Assembly (NCBI GenBank): GCA_031002005.1
Contig: CM061921.1
Coordinates: 141,083,283-141,147,282, forward strand
Direction: 5' to 3'
DNA: 64,000 nucleotides
DNA from: Vandiemenella viatica
Lineage: Eukaryota; Arthropoda; Insecta; Orthoptera; Morabidae
Under the pieces are notes generated by a model. That model saw nothing but the letters and a program-made list of their open reading frames with translations. It ran no database searches and was not told the origin of the DNA. This document shows, piece after piece, positions 32,310-43,529 of the stretch. Position 1 is the stretch's first letter. Every line of letters starts with the position of its first letter. The position numbers were made by a program, and so were the translations under genes.

Positions 32310-33770
32310 GTATCCCTGAAATTTAGACCCATTTTTGAACAAATTACAATGAACTGTAATTCTTATGAACATAACTTTTACGCCTAGTGGCATAAATGTA
32401 TATTTTACTATTTATTTCAAATAATCTGCCACCAATGTTAAAATCCCTAACTTCTCGAACAGCTCTCTGCATGAAGTTCCACTGCTATCCCCAAAAATAA
32501 TTTTTATCATTCAGTTTTGGGCCCTGAATACTTTGTCTCTATGAGTAGGATCAACCCAGAATATTATTACATATGACAGTAAGGAGTGAAAATAAGTAAA
32601 ATAAAATAGTTTCCTCATACAGAGATATTGCTGAAATTGTACATACTGCAAATGTGGCTGCAGCCAATCGCTTCAGTAAGTCAGAGACATGCACCCTCCG
32701 ATTGAAATTATGATCAATATGAAAAACCTAGAAATTTCACACTCTACCTCTTACATGGATTAGCCTGAAAATTTTATGTCTATGTCTGGTGTTATTCTGT
32801 GTGATGTAGTGAACTGCACAGATTAGAATTGAGAACATCCACAGAAACACACACATTAATAATAACCATAATACAAGTACGTAAAAACTAAACTGTAATG
32901 ACTGAAACATAATCCATAGCTCAAACACACAGAAAACCACAGTAATTCTACATTTGTAAAAACTCCTAGACAATGAACACCAACTGAAAAACACTGAGAT
33001 GACTTGTAAGCACTTGAAATACTAAAAAACAACACATAACAAGATTTCTAGATATAAAAAACAAACAAGATTAGAAAACAGTGGTCCGTGAGTACACAAA
33101 TGTAAAAATCAGACATCCACCACACAATTTTTCCCCCTTTCTAGAACATGAATTATTAAAATAAACAGCAAGATCAAAAATACATTAAAAAATATGCAAG
33201 GCCATCAAAACAATAACATTTAATCAATACATATCAAATATAAAAATAGTAAATAAGTACAAGAACAGATAACATCAAGAGCTTCAGAGCAGTGTGGAGA
33301 CACACTATAATCACTGCAGAAAGGGGATCCTATAAAACCAGATAAACAATCAGTGGAAGACTGTGATATGAAGCTGGGAAGATGCATCACATAAGTAGCA
33401 GAAGTAGTAAAAATTATACAATAAATCATCCTCTAACTCATTAAAATGTCAAAAAGACCTAACAGTTAACCATATGAAAAATATTAACAAATATAAATTT
33501 ATAATGATGCTTGTTTTGAGACATAATAATGTCATACCAATTAAAAAAGTAGCAACAGGCCCTCGACCCAATTCTCACTTATGGCACAGCTTGCTGTGTA
33601 AAATGCTTCTGAGATTTGGATTACACTTTAAACTGTAGGTCCCCTATATCAGATAGGATTACTGGGTAAGGTTATGGTAAAAAAAGAAGCACAAGCGTGG
33701 CAAATCGAAAACTCTGTCACTATGTGGCCAAACGCTGCAGGGATACCCCGGCCAGCAATGTCACACATAT
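32310..33770. other. no gene seen
   Basis: AT-rich sequence with no recognised features, ending near the 5' truncation point of the jockey-like LINE. Confidence 0.35.
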
Positions 33771-33779
33771 TTACTTTTT

Positions 33780-34914
33780 TTTCAAGAACTAGATAAGGAA
33801 GTGCTAAACCTCGACCCATCTCCAAATGCATACGAAAAATTTATTGAAATAGTTAAAGCCATCTCACGGAAACATATTCCACGAGGCTGTAGAACAACTT
33901 ATGTCGCTGGACTGGATAATGACTCCAAGTTTCTTCTTGAGAGATACAGGCACCTTTACGAAGAATATCCTTTTTCTGAAGAAACCATACAGACAGGTGA
34001 AGATCTCCTACGCGCTGTGTCTACTGCTAGAAGAGATAAATGGTGCAATTTAATGTCAGATTTAAACATGAAACAGAATAGTCGTAAGGCTTGGAAATTA
34101 CTGAAAAACCTCAATAGTGATCCAAGTAGCACTCCACCTAGTCTCCTTAAAATTAGTCCAAATCAAATAGCACACCAACTGCTACTGAATGGAAAGACTA
34201 GAAGAAGACCTGAAAAAAGAAAGTTCCAAAGGCACCCTGACGAGCAAGACCATCTTGGGAATCCATTCACACTGATAGAACTGGAAGCCGCCTTGCAGTC
34301 TTTGAAGATTAACAAAGCTGCAGGCTTAGATGACCTGAGAACAGAGCAAATTAAAATGTTTGGCCCAGCTACAAAGCAGTGGATCTTGAATTTGATGAAT
34401 GCCTGCACCTCCAACTTACAGATCCCCAAGATCTGGTGGAAAGCCAAAGTTGTGGCACTGCTAAAGCCTGGAAAGGAACCAACAGATCCAAAAAACTTCC
34501 GACCAGTTTCACTCCTTTGTCATTTACACAAAGTCTTGGAGAGATTGATCCTCAATCGTATCTCAGAGTGCATTGACAAAATGCTTATAAAGGAACAGGC
34601 TGGTTTTCGACCTGGTAGGTCATGCTGTGGCCAAATTCTTAACCTCACACAGTATATAGAGGATGGGTATGAAAGAGGACAGGTTACAGGTGTGGCATTC
34701 ATCGATCTCACAGCGGCGTATGATACAGTCAACCACAAAATTTTGATAAGTAAGGTATATTCCATCACAAAAGACTACCATCTAACACAAGTCATCCAGT
34801 GCTTACTACAAAACAGAAGGTTTTACGTCACCCTCCACAATAAGAAGAGTTGATGGAGAACTCAGAAGAATGGCCTCCCTCAGGGTAGTGTGCTGGCCCT
34901 ACTCTTGTACAACA
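33780..34914 (+). pseudogene. LINE reverse transcriptase, N-terminal half
   Basis: It is open for 350 codons from 33801. A conserved IPRGCRTTYVAGL segment is followed by NKAAGLDDLRTEQIK (fingers), FRPVSLLCHLHKVLERLILN, and EQAGFRPGRSCCGQILNLTQ. Motif A is FIDLTAAYDTVNHKILISK with the catalytic Asp. A single in-frame TGA (34851-34853) follows, then motif B GLPQGSVLALLLYNI runs into the Tc1 insertion. Only this stop and the insertion break the frame on this side. Confidence 0.88.
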
Positions 34915-34916
34915 TA

Positions 34917-36344
34917 CACAGACGGAAAAAAAAATCCCAACACCAAGAAAGACTTGTGTTAGATAAACGAAATTTGGTAGGCGTGTTTATACATCTGAAA
35001 GATGACATCGATTCAAATTTCGCGCTTCGCGCATAAGTGTGGCGCTAGTAGCGCTACTCAGAGCTTGCAAATCAGGTTTGCTTTAAATACGCGCTGTAAA
35101 GTTTGTGAACGTTATTTACCGCTGAGATTTGACATAGTGAGTTGATGTTAGCCAAGAATGCCTTTAAGAAGACGAAGAAGCCATTATCAACAGCTCACCG
35201 AGTTTGAACGAGGTCGTGTAATAGGGCTACGAGAAGGTGGATTTTCTTTTCGCGATATTGCAGAAAGACTTGGCCGGAATGTATCCACTGTGCATGATTG
35301 TTGGGTGCAGTGGTCAAGGGATGGTACTGCCTCAAGAAGACCGGGTTCCGGGAGGCCACGTGGCACTACTGAGAGGGAAGACCGCCGTATTCGGCGTACA
35401 GCTGTGGCGCATCGTACTGCGTCTGCGGCAGAAATTCGAGCTGCAGTTGGTACCACAGTGACACAATGAACTGTTAGAAATCGGTTACTTCAAGGACAGC
35501 TCCGAGCCAGGCGCCCTGTAGCGTGCATTCCACTGACTACAAGCCATCGCCGTTTGCGACTCCAGTGGTGTCAAGCCAGAGCTCATTGGAGGACGGAGTG
35601 GAGATCTGTTGTGTTTTCTGATGAAAGCAGGTTCTGCCTTGGTGCCAGTGATGGCCGAGTGTTGGTCAGAAGGAGGCCAGGGGAACGCCTGCAACCAAAC
35701 TGTCTGTGGCCTAGACACACTGGACCTACACCTGGAGTCATGGTCTGGGGAGCAATTTCCTATGACAGCAGGAGCACTCTTGTGGTTATACCAAACACAC
35801 TGACTGCAAATTTGTACGTCAGTCTGGTAATTCAACCTGTAGTGCTGCCATTCATGAACAGCATTCAAGGGGGAGTTTTTCAACAGGATAACGCTCGCCC
35901 TCATACCGCTGTTGTCTCGCAACGTGCTCTACAGAGTGTCGACATGTTACCTTGGCCTGCGAGATCACCAGATCTGTCTCCAATTGAACACGTATGGGAT
36001 ATCATTGGACGACAACTCCAGCATCATCCACAGCCAGCACTGACCGTCCCAGTATTGACAGCACAAGTACAACAAGCATGGAACTCCATACCACAAAGTG
36101 ACATTCGAAACCTGTATGACACAATGCATTCACGTTTGCAGGCTTGCATTCAAATTTCTGGAGGTTACACCGGCTATTAATTTAACAGTATTTCACATTT
36201 GAAATGCATTTTCTTGAGCTTAAATTAACCTGTGATCTTGAAAATTTAATCAATTAAACATGTTAACTTGACAAATGCATTGTCCAAATTTCATTACTCT
36301 ACAATAATTTTTTCTTGGTGTTGGGATTTTTTTTTCCGTCTGTG
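34917..36344 (+). mobile_element. nearly intact Tc1-like transposon with perfect 34-bp inverted repeats
   Basis: The left 34 bases (34917-34950, beginning CACAGACGGAAAAAAAAATC) are repeated as an exact reverse complement at 36311-36344. TA flanks both sides (34915-34916, 36345-36346). It is 1428 bp long. The interior is a single transposase gene with one premature stop. It is the best-preserved DNA transposon in the window and the youngest layer of its nest. Confidence 0.95.
35158..36180 (+). pseudogene. Tc1-like transposase with one in-frame TGA
   Basis: The ATG at 35158 starts MPLRRRRSHYQQLTEFERGR, a paired-type helix-turn-helix (FSFRDIAERLGRNVSTVHDC), followed by the GRPRGTT linker motif. 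One TGA at 35467-35469 (context VTQ-stop-TVRNRL, where family members usually have Arg) interrupts it. The same frame then runs to 36180 (about 340 codons in all). Catalytic residues are visible: VVFSDESRF (Asp 1), GVFQQDNARPHTA (Asp 2) and SPDLSPIEHVWD (Glu), with 32 residues between Asp 2 and Glu. It ends GGYTGY. It would move only with a helper or readthrough. Confidence 0.93.
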
Positions 36345-36345
36345 T

Positions 36346-37400
36346 ATATACAAATATATACTGGAACAAGAGCATTAATTTATGCTGATGACACAGCAGT
36401 TGCAGCTCAAGGCACAACCTTTGAGGCGGCGGAGGTGAAGCTGACAACAGCTCTTGAAGATATGGCCAAGTATTATGATGCTAATCACTTGAAGCCCAAC
36501 CCTGGAAAAACACAGGTCTGTGCATTCCATCTGAGAAACAGAGAAGCCAGAAGGAAGTTGAACATCAACTGGAGGGGGCAACAACTACTACACTGCAATA
36601 CACCTAAATATCTAGGAGTAAAGCTTGATCGATCTCTCACATTCAAAACCCATTGTGAGGATCTGAAACTTAAAGTATCTGCCCAGAACAACATCATCCG
36701 GAAACTTACAAGTACCTCCTGGGGAGCACATCCAAATGTGCTTCATACATCTGCCCTGGCACTTAGTTTCTCTGCAGCAGAATACTCAGCACCAGTTTGG
36801 CAAAACTCTGCACATGCTAAGCAGGTTGATATAGCATTGAATGATACTGGTCGCATTGTAACAGGTTGCCTAAAACCAACTCCTATTAGTAAAATATACC
36901 AAATCATGGGTATAGCACCACCTGACATTCGTAGGAAAACAGCTGCAGAGAGGGAGAAGAGGAAACAAGAAACAGACCCCAGACACCCTTTGTTTGGACA
37001 CGAACCTCAACTCACAAGGCTGAAGTCAAGGAAGAGCTTCGTACAATCAACTACAGCCATAACATCTTCTACTGGAGCGCGCCGTCTAGAACTATGGCGA
37101 AATTCGTTGCCTGAAGAACAGTGGAGGAACATCAAAGAGACACCGGCTGCGGGATGTAATCAGCCATATGCTATATGGAAGGCTCTAAACAGATTAAGAA
37201 CTGAAGTGTCCCGATGTAAATATAATATTAAAAAATGGGGGTACACTAATGATAACGATCTATGTGAATGTGGTGAGCTTCAGAACCCACAACATCTTCT
37301 GATATGCAGGAATCTCCCTGAAACCTGCAATATCAACGACCTTTACAGGGCAAAGGAGAAGGCCATCAAGATTGCGGAATTCTGGTCACATTCTATATAA
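36346..37400 (+). pseudogene. LINE reverse transcriptase, C-terminal half
   Basis: It resumes after the Tc1 with LIYADDTAVAAQG (motif C, catalytic YADD near 36380), then KTQVCAFHL, PKYLGVKLDRSLTFKTHCED (thumb) and a long C-terminal region. The C-terminus has CECGELQNPQHLLIC, a CCHC-like finger common at the end of jockey-type ORF2. It is open to the stop at 37398-37400. Relative to the N-terminal half, the frame is shifted, even after removal of the Tc1 and one TA, so a small indel lies near the junction. Confidence 0.88.
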
Positions 37401-37500
37401 TTGTGTTTATAGTTTAATATTAATTAATTAATGTTATTTGTTTTTTCAACTTGTTATGTCCTGGACACGAGAAATAAATAAATAAACTTTTTTAAGTTAT

Positions 37501-38024
37501 GGTTTGTTTCTTCAGCTGAGAACCATTATAAAAACAAAAAACGAATAATATTATGACTGTGCTCCAAGTAATTTATGTGAGAGGGAAGTAACAACTCTTA
37601 TGCAGAGCTTCTTAGCTGATTTCCCCATCAATTTTTTGCAGTTTTCATCACAAGCTCCTACTTCATCCTCTGTATCTATCTTTTTTACTCATGCATTACA
37701 TCACAAAACATATTTTCTTGATCACACAATTTATCATCCAATCCTGTGAAGTATTCTAGAAACCAATTTCCCCCCCCCCCCCCACAATCTAATGCCTAGA
37801 CTGCTCTGAAGCAAAACTGTCCTTAGCAGATTCAGTTTTATAGTTATCATTTCTTTAGAGCATGGAACTTTCATGTTTAGTCCTTTTCTGGTACAAATTT
37901 TATCATTTCTGACATTTAGTTATTTGCCTACTGAATCATGTAAACTATGAGATCTGTTTGAAAATTAATCAATCTTGAGCCAGAAAAAGTAAGTTTTGCA
38001 CCTTATTGAATACAATACAAAATA
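37501..38024. other. no gene seen
   Basis: AT-rich spacer with a C-run of about 15 at 37771. No feature is supported. Confidence 0.3.
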
Positions 38025-38518
38025 TGTATTTCGCACGCTTATATTCTCTTAATCTTCATCGTTTAACTGCTGTTGGCACTATTTATTTTATTTCACTGAG
38101 TGTGCTGGTAGACTAAGTATAATAGAAATGATACTGACTGTATACTATGCACAGTCTCTAAGCACTTTTAATGAATTGCCAACACACCACATAAATTATA
38201 AATCGGACTTTGTTTATACGAGCTCTCCTTATAGTGCTTGTTAAATAGGATTTTACCTTTATAATCAATTTGTATGTTTATAAATATTTCTTATTATTTG
38301 TATTATCATGATACAATTATAGCTATTACTGATCTTTATAGCTTCTATTAGTCAACCAAACCAGGCAACCCCCTCTCAGTTAGTCATTGCTACAGAAACT
38401 CAACAGTGTTCCTCAGAATAAACAAACTGACCTTAGCCAAGGAACCCCACAATTCAAGGATATATTATATATTAAAATATGTAATTTCATTCTAGGATAA
38501 TATATCTGTTATCCTACA
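38025..38518 (-). repeat. 3' LTR of minus-strand gypsy-type element
   Basis: This is the left LTR, about 494 bp. It matches 40880-41370 along its length (shared blocks include GAATTGCCAACACACCACAT and CTTCTATTAGTCAACCAAAC). It has visible substitutions and small indels relative to the other copy. Confidence 0.88.
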
Positions 38519-38559
38519 GCCCCCCTCCCCCCAAGTTCACCATACAATTATGATGGCAA

Positions 38560-40860
38560 AGCAATCGTAAAGAGTAATGGTAAACTTATGATAGGACAGT
38601 TAACTTTTTTTCAAATGTTCTCTTAGTACCATCCAACATCAAGACAATGCTAATGATAATCAAGGAAATGAGAACTTTTCAAGTAAGGAGAGCTAATGTT
38701 GTGATTGCTATACAAACATTAAACAATATTCAAAACTCTACATTTACAATTTTTCAGAACAAAACAAATGCCTTGATGAGTTTTTCAACTCAGTTCCAAT
38801 GAGCACCAACTGGTTATCATTGCATAGTGTCTGTAACACAGATAGATATGCAGAGTTACCATTCTTATCACTTAATAATAACAATAATAAAACAGGATTA
38901 AAATATTCTGTACATTGGAGTTTGTAACATCTAAACACTGAACAGGAATCCTGACTAAATTTTGTATGCAGGATGAGGTGTTAAGCATAGCTTTACCCCT
39001 CTACAAAACAAAAACCTTTTTTTCTGTATTTCCAGTTCAATTTTTTCCAGTTATCCATACAAAATAACTGTCTGTTTGTAGCTAATCTTACTTTACTAGA
39101 ATAGTAAAACTGCAAACCAACTTTAAAATAGACAGAGAACTCTGTGAATGTTCAATGCCATTATTCTTAAACTGCTTTGATCTATAATCATAAACATAAC
39201 TTGCCTCAACACTGTCAAAAATGTTACAGTTTACATCCTTCAAAATCATCAAATTACCTACTCCATTTACCTTCACTAAACTCTGTCCCATCTTTTTTAC
39301 ATGACAAAAGTCACCTGTTCCTTTAATTTCTCTGACATCAAAAAAATTCACTGACTTACAACCCTTTTCTACGGATTCAGCTGTTTTCATACAAGCTAAA
39401 GTCTGTTTACTTTTCATCTTTTAAGAAAAAAAAATTCTTCTTTGACAATTAGACTATCCTCTACAGCAGGGGTGGCCTTGAACATTTTTCTGGCCCACGA
39501 GATTCATCATGCTTCTACAAAATATTTGTTATATTTCATTTTTAGTGTTATATATTTCTTTACAATTTGCATTTAGTATCATTATTACTATATTATCTAT
39601 GTTTACATGTAAGTATAATAGTAAATACAATAATAACTCATGTTTCACCCCAAAAAATTCTCTAGTGGGGACATATAATTTTATATGTGGCCCGCGGAGT
39701 TATGAAGCACTTGCAAAGTGGCCCACAAGATCATTTGGGTTGGCCACCCCTGCTCTACCTCAACATTAATTGTGGTATCACTTACCACATATTCTTTAAT
39801 TACTGCATTAATACCTTTACCTTCAAGCATATAAAACAAAGATTTACAATGAATTGTATTCATACCTTATTCAATCCCTCTAATTATCATACCTCGCTGT
39901 TAAGCAGTTATTTAAAAAAAATCTAATTACCATATTCTTATCAGTAACAGTATCTATTATAGGTTTCAGGTTGCATATCTCAATTACTTCTTTTAACACT
40001 GTGTAATGCTCTTCAGCCCCTTTAAAACATTCGCTTATCTTTACTTGTAAACCTTCATAAGATTCTTGCATGACTCTCTCTAATTTAGATAGACTGTGAC
40101 CTAAGAATTATTACAGTGTTTTATTTGCTCACTTAATTCAGATTGTGTTGCTCTAAGTTGTGCTGTAAGTTGAGTTGTAAGTTGTGTTCCAAATCGAAAC
40201 AGTATGTTTTCCAATGCACCTACAGTGTTTGTTATTTCCAAAAGAAACTTCTAAATCTGGAGCACTGATTTCTTGAGATACCACAGTACTTTTTCCTGTT
40301 GGTGAAAAGGTTTCAATGCAGGTAGATCATAATTCCAGAGCTAATAACAAAAAATCGCCAGTCCCTATCCACAAAGATTTCGTCGCCCTCCATGTTAAAA
40401 ATAACAAATTCACCTAGCAATTTGCGAAGTATTAATCTACAATTATTGTAGAAATGCTAATGTTCTATTGTTAACATCATATTTCTAGATACACATAAAA
40501 AGTTTCTATCCCACTTTGTGGAATATGTAAATTAGGTCTTCACTATACCAAAGGTTACATCAGTCGATATCCTTAGTATATAAAATACTGCAACCATAAT
40601 TGCTTAAATAATAAAAAAAAAGTCTAGAAAAAAGTCACTTATCTTTCGTTATATTTTGTAGCCGGTGGGTTCACTTACACCTTAGTCACCTGTTTATTGC
40701 ATCTGCGTTGAATATTTTTGTGTAATGGCTAGTTCACGCTCCGCCACTAGTCACCCTGTAGGTTCCTGAAGAGTATTTTCTCTTCCTTTCTTGATGTTTG
40801 ACTTATGATAATAAATCAGTTTGTCAGTTTACACTGCAAATCCTTTTCTATAGCACTTAA
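38560..40860 (-). other. interior of the minus-strand LTR element, unrecognised coding remnants
   Basis: Minus-strand ORFs at 39088-39417 (109 aa, containing CHVKKMGQSLVKVNGVGN) and 39880-40071 (63 aa, MQESYEGLQVKISECFKGAE) look like pieces of one protein. They do not match gag, pol or a known env motif that I can name. A hAT MITE (39467-39752) separates them. The protein would sit just upstream of the 3' LTR, where env is found in envelope-bearing elements, but that is position only. Confidence 0.35.
39467..39752. mobile_element. hAT MITE, CAGGGGTGGCC ends
   Basis: The inverted repeats are CAGGGGTGGCC and GGCCACCCCTG. The 8-bp duplication is CTCTACAG/CTCTACCT (39459-39466, 39753-39760), 6 of 8 matching. 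Subterminal TGGCCCAC/GTGGCCCGC blocks lie inside. The element is non-coding and lies within the LTR element's interior. Confidence 0.85.
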
Positions 40861-40862
40861 AG

Positions 40863-40879
40863 TCCTGTCACGGTCACCA
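40863..40879 (-). promoter_or_regulatory. primer-binding site, tRNA-Arg type
   Basis: On the minus strand TGGTGACCGTGACAGGA directly follows the 5' LTR. It differs by one base from the TRIM primer site at 14234-14249 over their shared 16 bases. Confidence 0.78.
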
Positions 40880-41370
40880 TGTCGTATTTCCTGTGCTTAT
40901 ATTCTTCTTAATCTTTGTTGTTTAAGTGCTGTTGGTGACACTATTTATTTTGTTTCACTGAGCGTGCTGGTAGACTAAGTATAATAGAAATGATAGTTGT
41001 ATACTTTATACATTCTTTAAGCACCTTTAATGAATTGCCAACACACCACATTAATTACAAATTGGACTTCATTTGTACGAGCTCTCTTTGTAGCGCTTGT
41101 TAAAAAGGACTTTGCCTTTATAATCATTTAGAATGTTTATACATATTTCTTGTTGTTTGTATTATCACAATACAATTATACCTATGACTGATCTTTACAG
41201 CTTCTATTAGTCAACCAAACTAGGCAACCCACTCCTAGTTAGTCATTACTATGGAAACTCAAGAGTGTTCCTCAAAATAAACAAACTGACCTTAGTTAAG
41301 GAATCCCACAATTCAGGAATATATAAAAATATGTAATATCATTCTAAGATAATATATCTGTTATCCTACA
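40880..41370 (-). repeat. 5' LTR of minus-strand gypsy-type element
   Basis: This is the right LTR, about 491 bp. It starts TGTAGGATAACAG at 41370 reading left and ends at 40880 beside the primer-binding site. Confidence 0.88.
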
Positions 41371-43325
41371 AGTTCCCTTTTTATTTCACATACTTAGTAC
41401 AATGATCCATCCTATATTGGAAGCAGATATAGGAGCCTTCTTTTGGGATGAATTGCAACCGTGTTGTAGTGTTTTCTATCATATCCCCACAGTTCTAAAA
41501 ACTAAGTCTTCTTGGCATTCTTTTCATCCTCACCTATAGTCTTCAGGAATTTGAGATTCGTGTTGAAGAACCCCAGCATGTCCTGTGGAATTACAAGATG
41601 GATTTGTTGCTGATATTGAGAAAGTCAATTGAGCACAAATCCTGGTGCAACTCTTTGTAGCCCAAATCCGTAGGCAAAATGCTGTCTGCAGAACCAGTGC
41701 TGATCACAACCCCTACCATCAATTTGCCAGAGTTGTCACACGATGGTCTTGCATGACCAATATATGCACTCTGTTGATAAAAAAACAGCATTTAAAGTTA
41801 CTGATGGTCTTTCCTGAACACCGCTCACTCTACATGGACACACAGCAATCTTCACAATGGTTGTACTACTGTTTGATCTGCATAATCCCCACTGTATTAT
41901 AATCAAAAGTTGGTATATTTTGAGGATTGTTTATGCAAGGGTATACCCTAGTTTCTGAAAGAAATTCATGCACTACCACTGTTCTATGCACTCAGTCATG
42001 TAAGTATAACTAAAAGTGATGGACAGAAGTTTAACAACATCGCTGTCTTGCAGTTATTAAAACTTCAGCATTGCTGTGTAACATCAAGTGTGGAAGATCC
42101 TATCTATGACTATGTACAGTTGGCACTACACCATCATTAGTACCTGTGGTGGAAAAAAATGGCTCAATATTTTTTGAACAGACCTTGTAATATTCCATAG
42201 CTATCCTTTTTTTTTCTTCTCCATACCACTGTAATTTCTACACTTGAGTTCAGCAGTTTTTATTGTTCCTTAGTACATATGCCTCCATATTTCAAATGCC
42301 CATTTGGGGAAATTCCCCTTTTACCCAGTCCATTGTTTATATAGTTCAACATTTTATCCAGATGCCATCTTGGTATCAAATGCAACACACTTTGTAGAGA
42401 CAAGTTTTTATTTATTTATTTATTCTCTGTAGAATCAAATAGCTCATCCTTGTAGGTTTGGTGTAATCCATGGTGAGTGAGCTAATTTATTAACACGCGG
42501 GATGGATATCCATATCCTCTATTTTATGTTGGGAAGGATTTCAAAGATTCTCCATTCTGTTTCTGAACTGTTTCAGAATGGAGGCCTTTGTGTTACTGTG
42601 TGCATTACGTCGTCTTGTTTGAAAATAATAAATAAAAATTAGTCATTGAATTTCATCATTTGTGAAACCACGCTCTCACCGAAGAATTTAAGTGATAATA
42701 TATTTAACTTTAATGGCAATTCAAAACACTTGCGAATAGAAAACTATATTTTCAAAAAAATATTTCCACCAATTGTGAAACCTGTTTAAGCCTCATTGTG
42801 AATTACTTGTGATAAGACTTAAAACCGTAATCTTTGAGTTACATTACATGCTGTTGCCATTCATCTTGACTATGGTTTTTAACATCTTACTTTTGGAATC
42901 CTCTTGACAACTCTAGAATTGCTTCACTTCTGTAACCAATAACATGTTGCCCTTTTTCTTACTTCCAGGTCCAAGGGACATAAGCTGAGAATGACAAGCA
43001 GTGTTTCAGTAAGGATAGTCCAATTACGCTATTGACATCGCATTCAAAAGTACTCTAACAAATAAAAACTGATTTGGCAACACATCTAAAAACAGGACTA
43101 AATTACTGCTCAGGATTCGCCAATCTCAACCTATTTGGCCATCTGCCAGTACCATAAATTTCAAAAGCTGTATTGTTAGGGCGCTATTGTTGACGCGCCG
43201 TAAAGCCACAGAAACAACAACAACAAAAGCTGTGTTGATTGCACCATGATATTATCTGATCATCGGATGTGGCATTATGAATCTTTTCTGCCCAATGTTG
43301 ATTTTAGGGCTTTACACATTGAAGT
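41371..43325. other. no gene recognised
   Basis: Mixed sequence. The part 41400-42130 has a coding-like texture on the minus strand (for example GHARPSCDNSGKLMVGVVIS) but matches no family I can name, and may be a decayed repeat. A 9-bp perfect inverted repeat (TCCATTCTG...CAGAATGGA) lies at about 42561-42592. Confidence 0.3.
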
Positions 43326-43329
43326 CATT

Positions 43330-43520
43330 GGATGAGAGTGAAAGGACTGGGGGCAAGGAATGGGAAGGAATTTGGCCATTGCCTTTTGAAGAAACCACCA
43401 AGCATTTGCCTGGAGTGACTTGGGTAAACCATGGAAAACCTGGATGACTAGACGGGTATTTGAACCCATTTGTTTCTGAATTAGAGGCAAGGGCATTACT
43501 GCTCACCCACCACATTCGGT
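43330..43520 (-). mobile_element. SINE copy (Talua-like), minus orientation
   Basis: The plus strand has GGGCAAGGAATGGGAAGGAA, GCATTTGCCTGGAGTGACTT and ACCATGGAAAACC. It then has a degenerate complement of the B-box and tRNA-like head (GGGTATTTGAACCCAT) ending ACCACATTCGGTCT. It is almost full length but diverged from 22613-22849. The 3' end is less clear, and no target duplication was found. Confidence 0.8.
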
Positions 43521-43529
43521 CTGAATTTT

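Larger units (their letters stand above)
33780..37500 (+). mobile_element. jockey-like LINE, 5'-truncated, split by a Tc1 element
   Basis: It begins abruptly in coding sequence (VLNLDPSPNAYEKF), the linker after the endonuclease, so it is 5'-truncated. It ends with AAATAAATAAATAAAC after the ORF stop at 37400. It is much better preserved than the CR1-like copies. The Tc1 element at 34917-36344 separates the two coding halves. Confidence 0.85.
38025..41370 (-). mobile_element. non-autonomous gypsy-type LTR retrotransposon, minus strand
   Basis: Direct repeats at 38025-38518 and 40880-41370 flank about 2.36 kb. On the minus strand each LTR starts TGTAGGATAACAG. The 5' LTR (right) ends AAATACGACA and is followed by a primer-binding site, TGGTGACCGTGACAGGA. 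The 3' LTR (left) is preceded by a purine-rich tract, seen as CCCCCCTCCCCCC at 38520-38532. The interior is too short for gag-pol, and I recognise no reverse transcriptase or integrase motif. The LTRs differ at many sites, so the element is old. No clean target duplication was found. Confidence 0.85.

Noticed and set aside
35187..35456. Arg/Ser-rich minus ORF opposite the Tc1 transposase
   Set aside because: It is an antisense shadow of the real transposase frame. Similar shadows oppose the LINE and piggyBac regions.
37771..37785. C-run and other long homopolymers (G at 25869, T at 20150, A at 17846) as functional motifs
   Set aside because: These are most likely microsatellite growth or sequencing/assembly length error, not regulatory sites.
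41591..41791. Possible transposase fragment (minus, SCDNSGKLMVGVV)
   Set aside because: No catalytic motif pattern of mariner, Tc1 or hAT could be confirmed.
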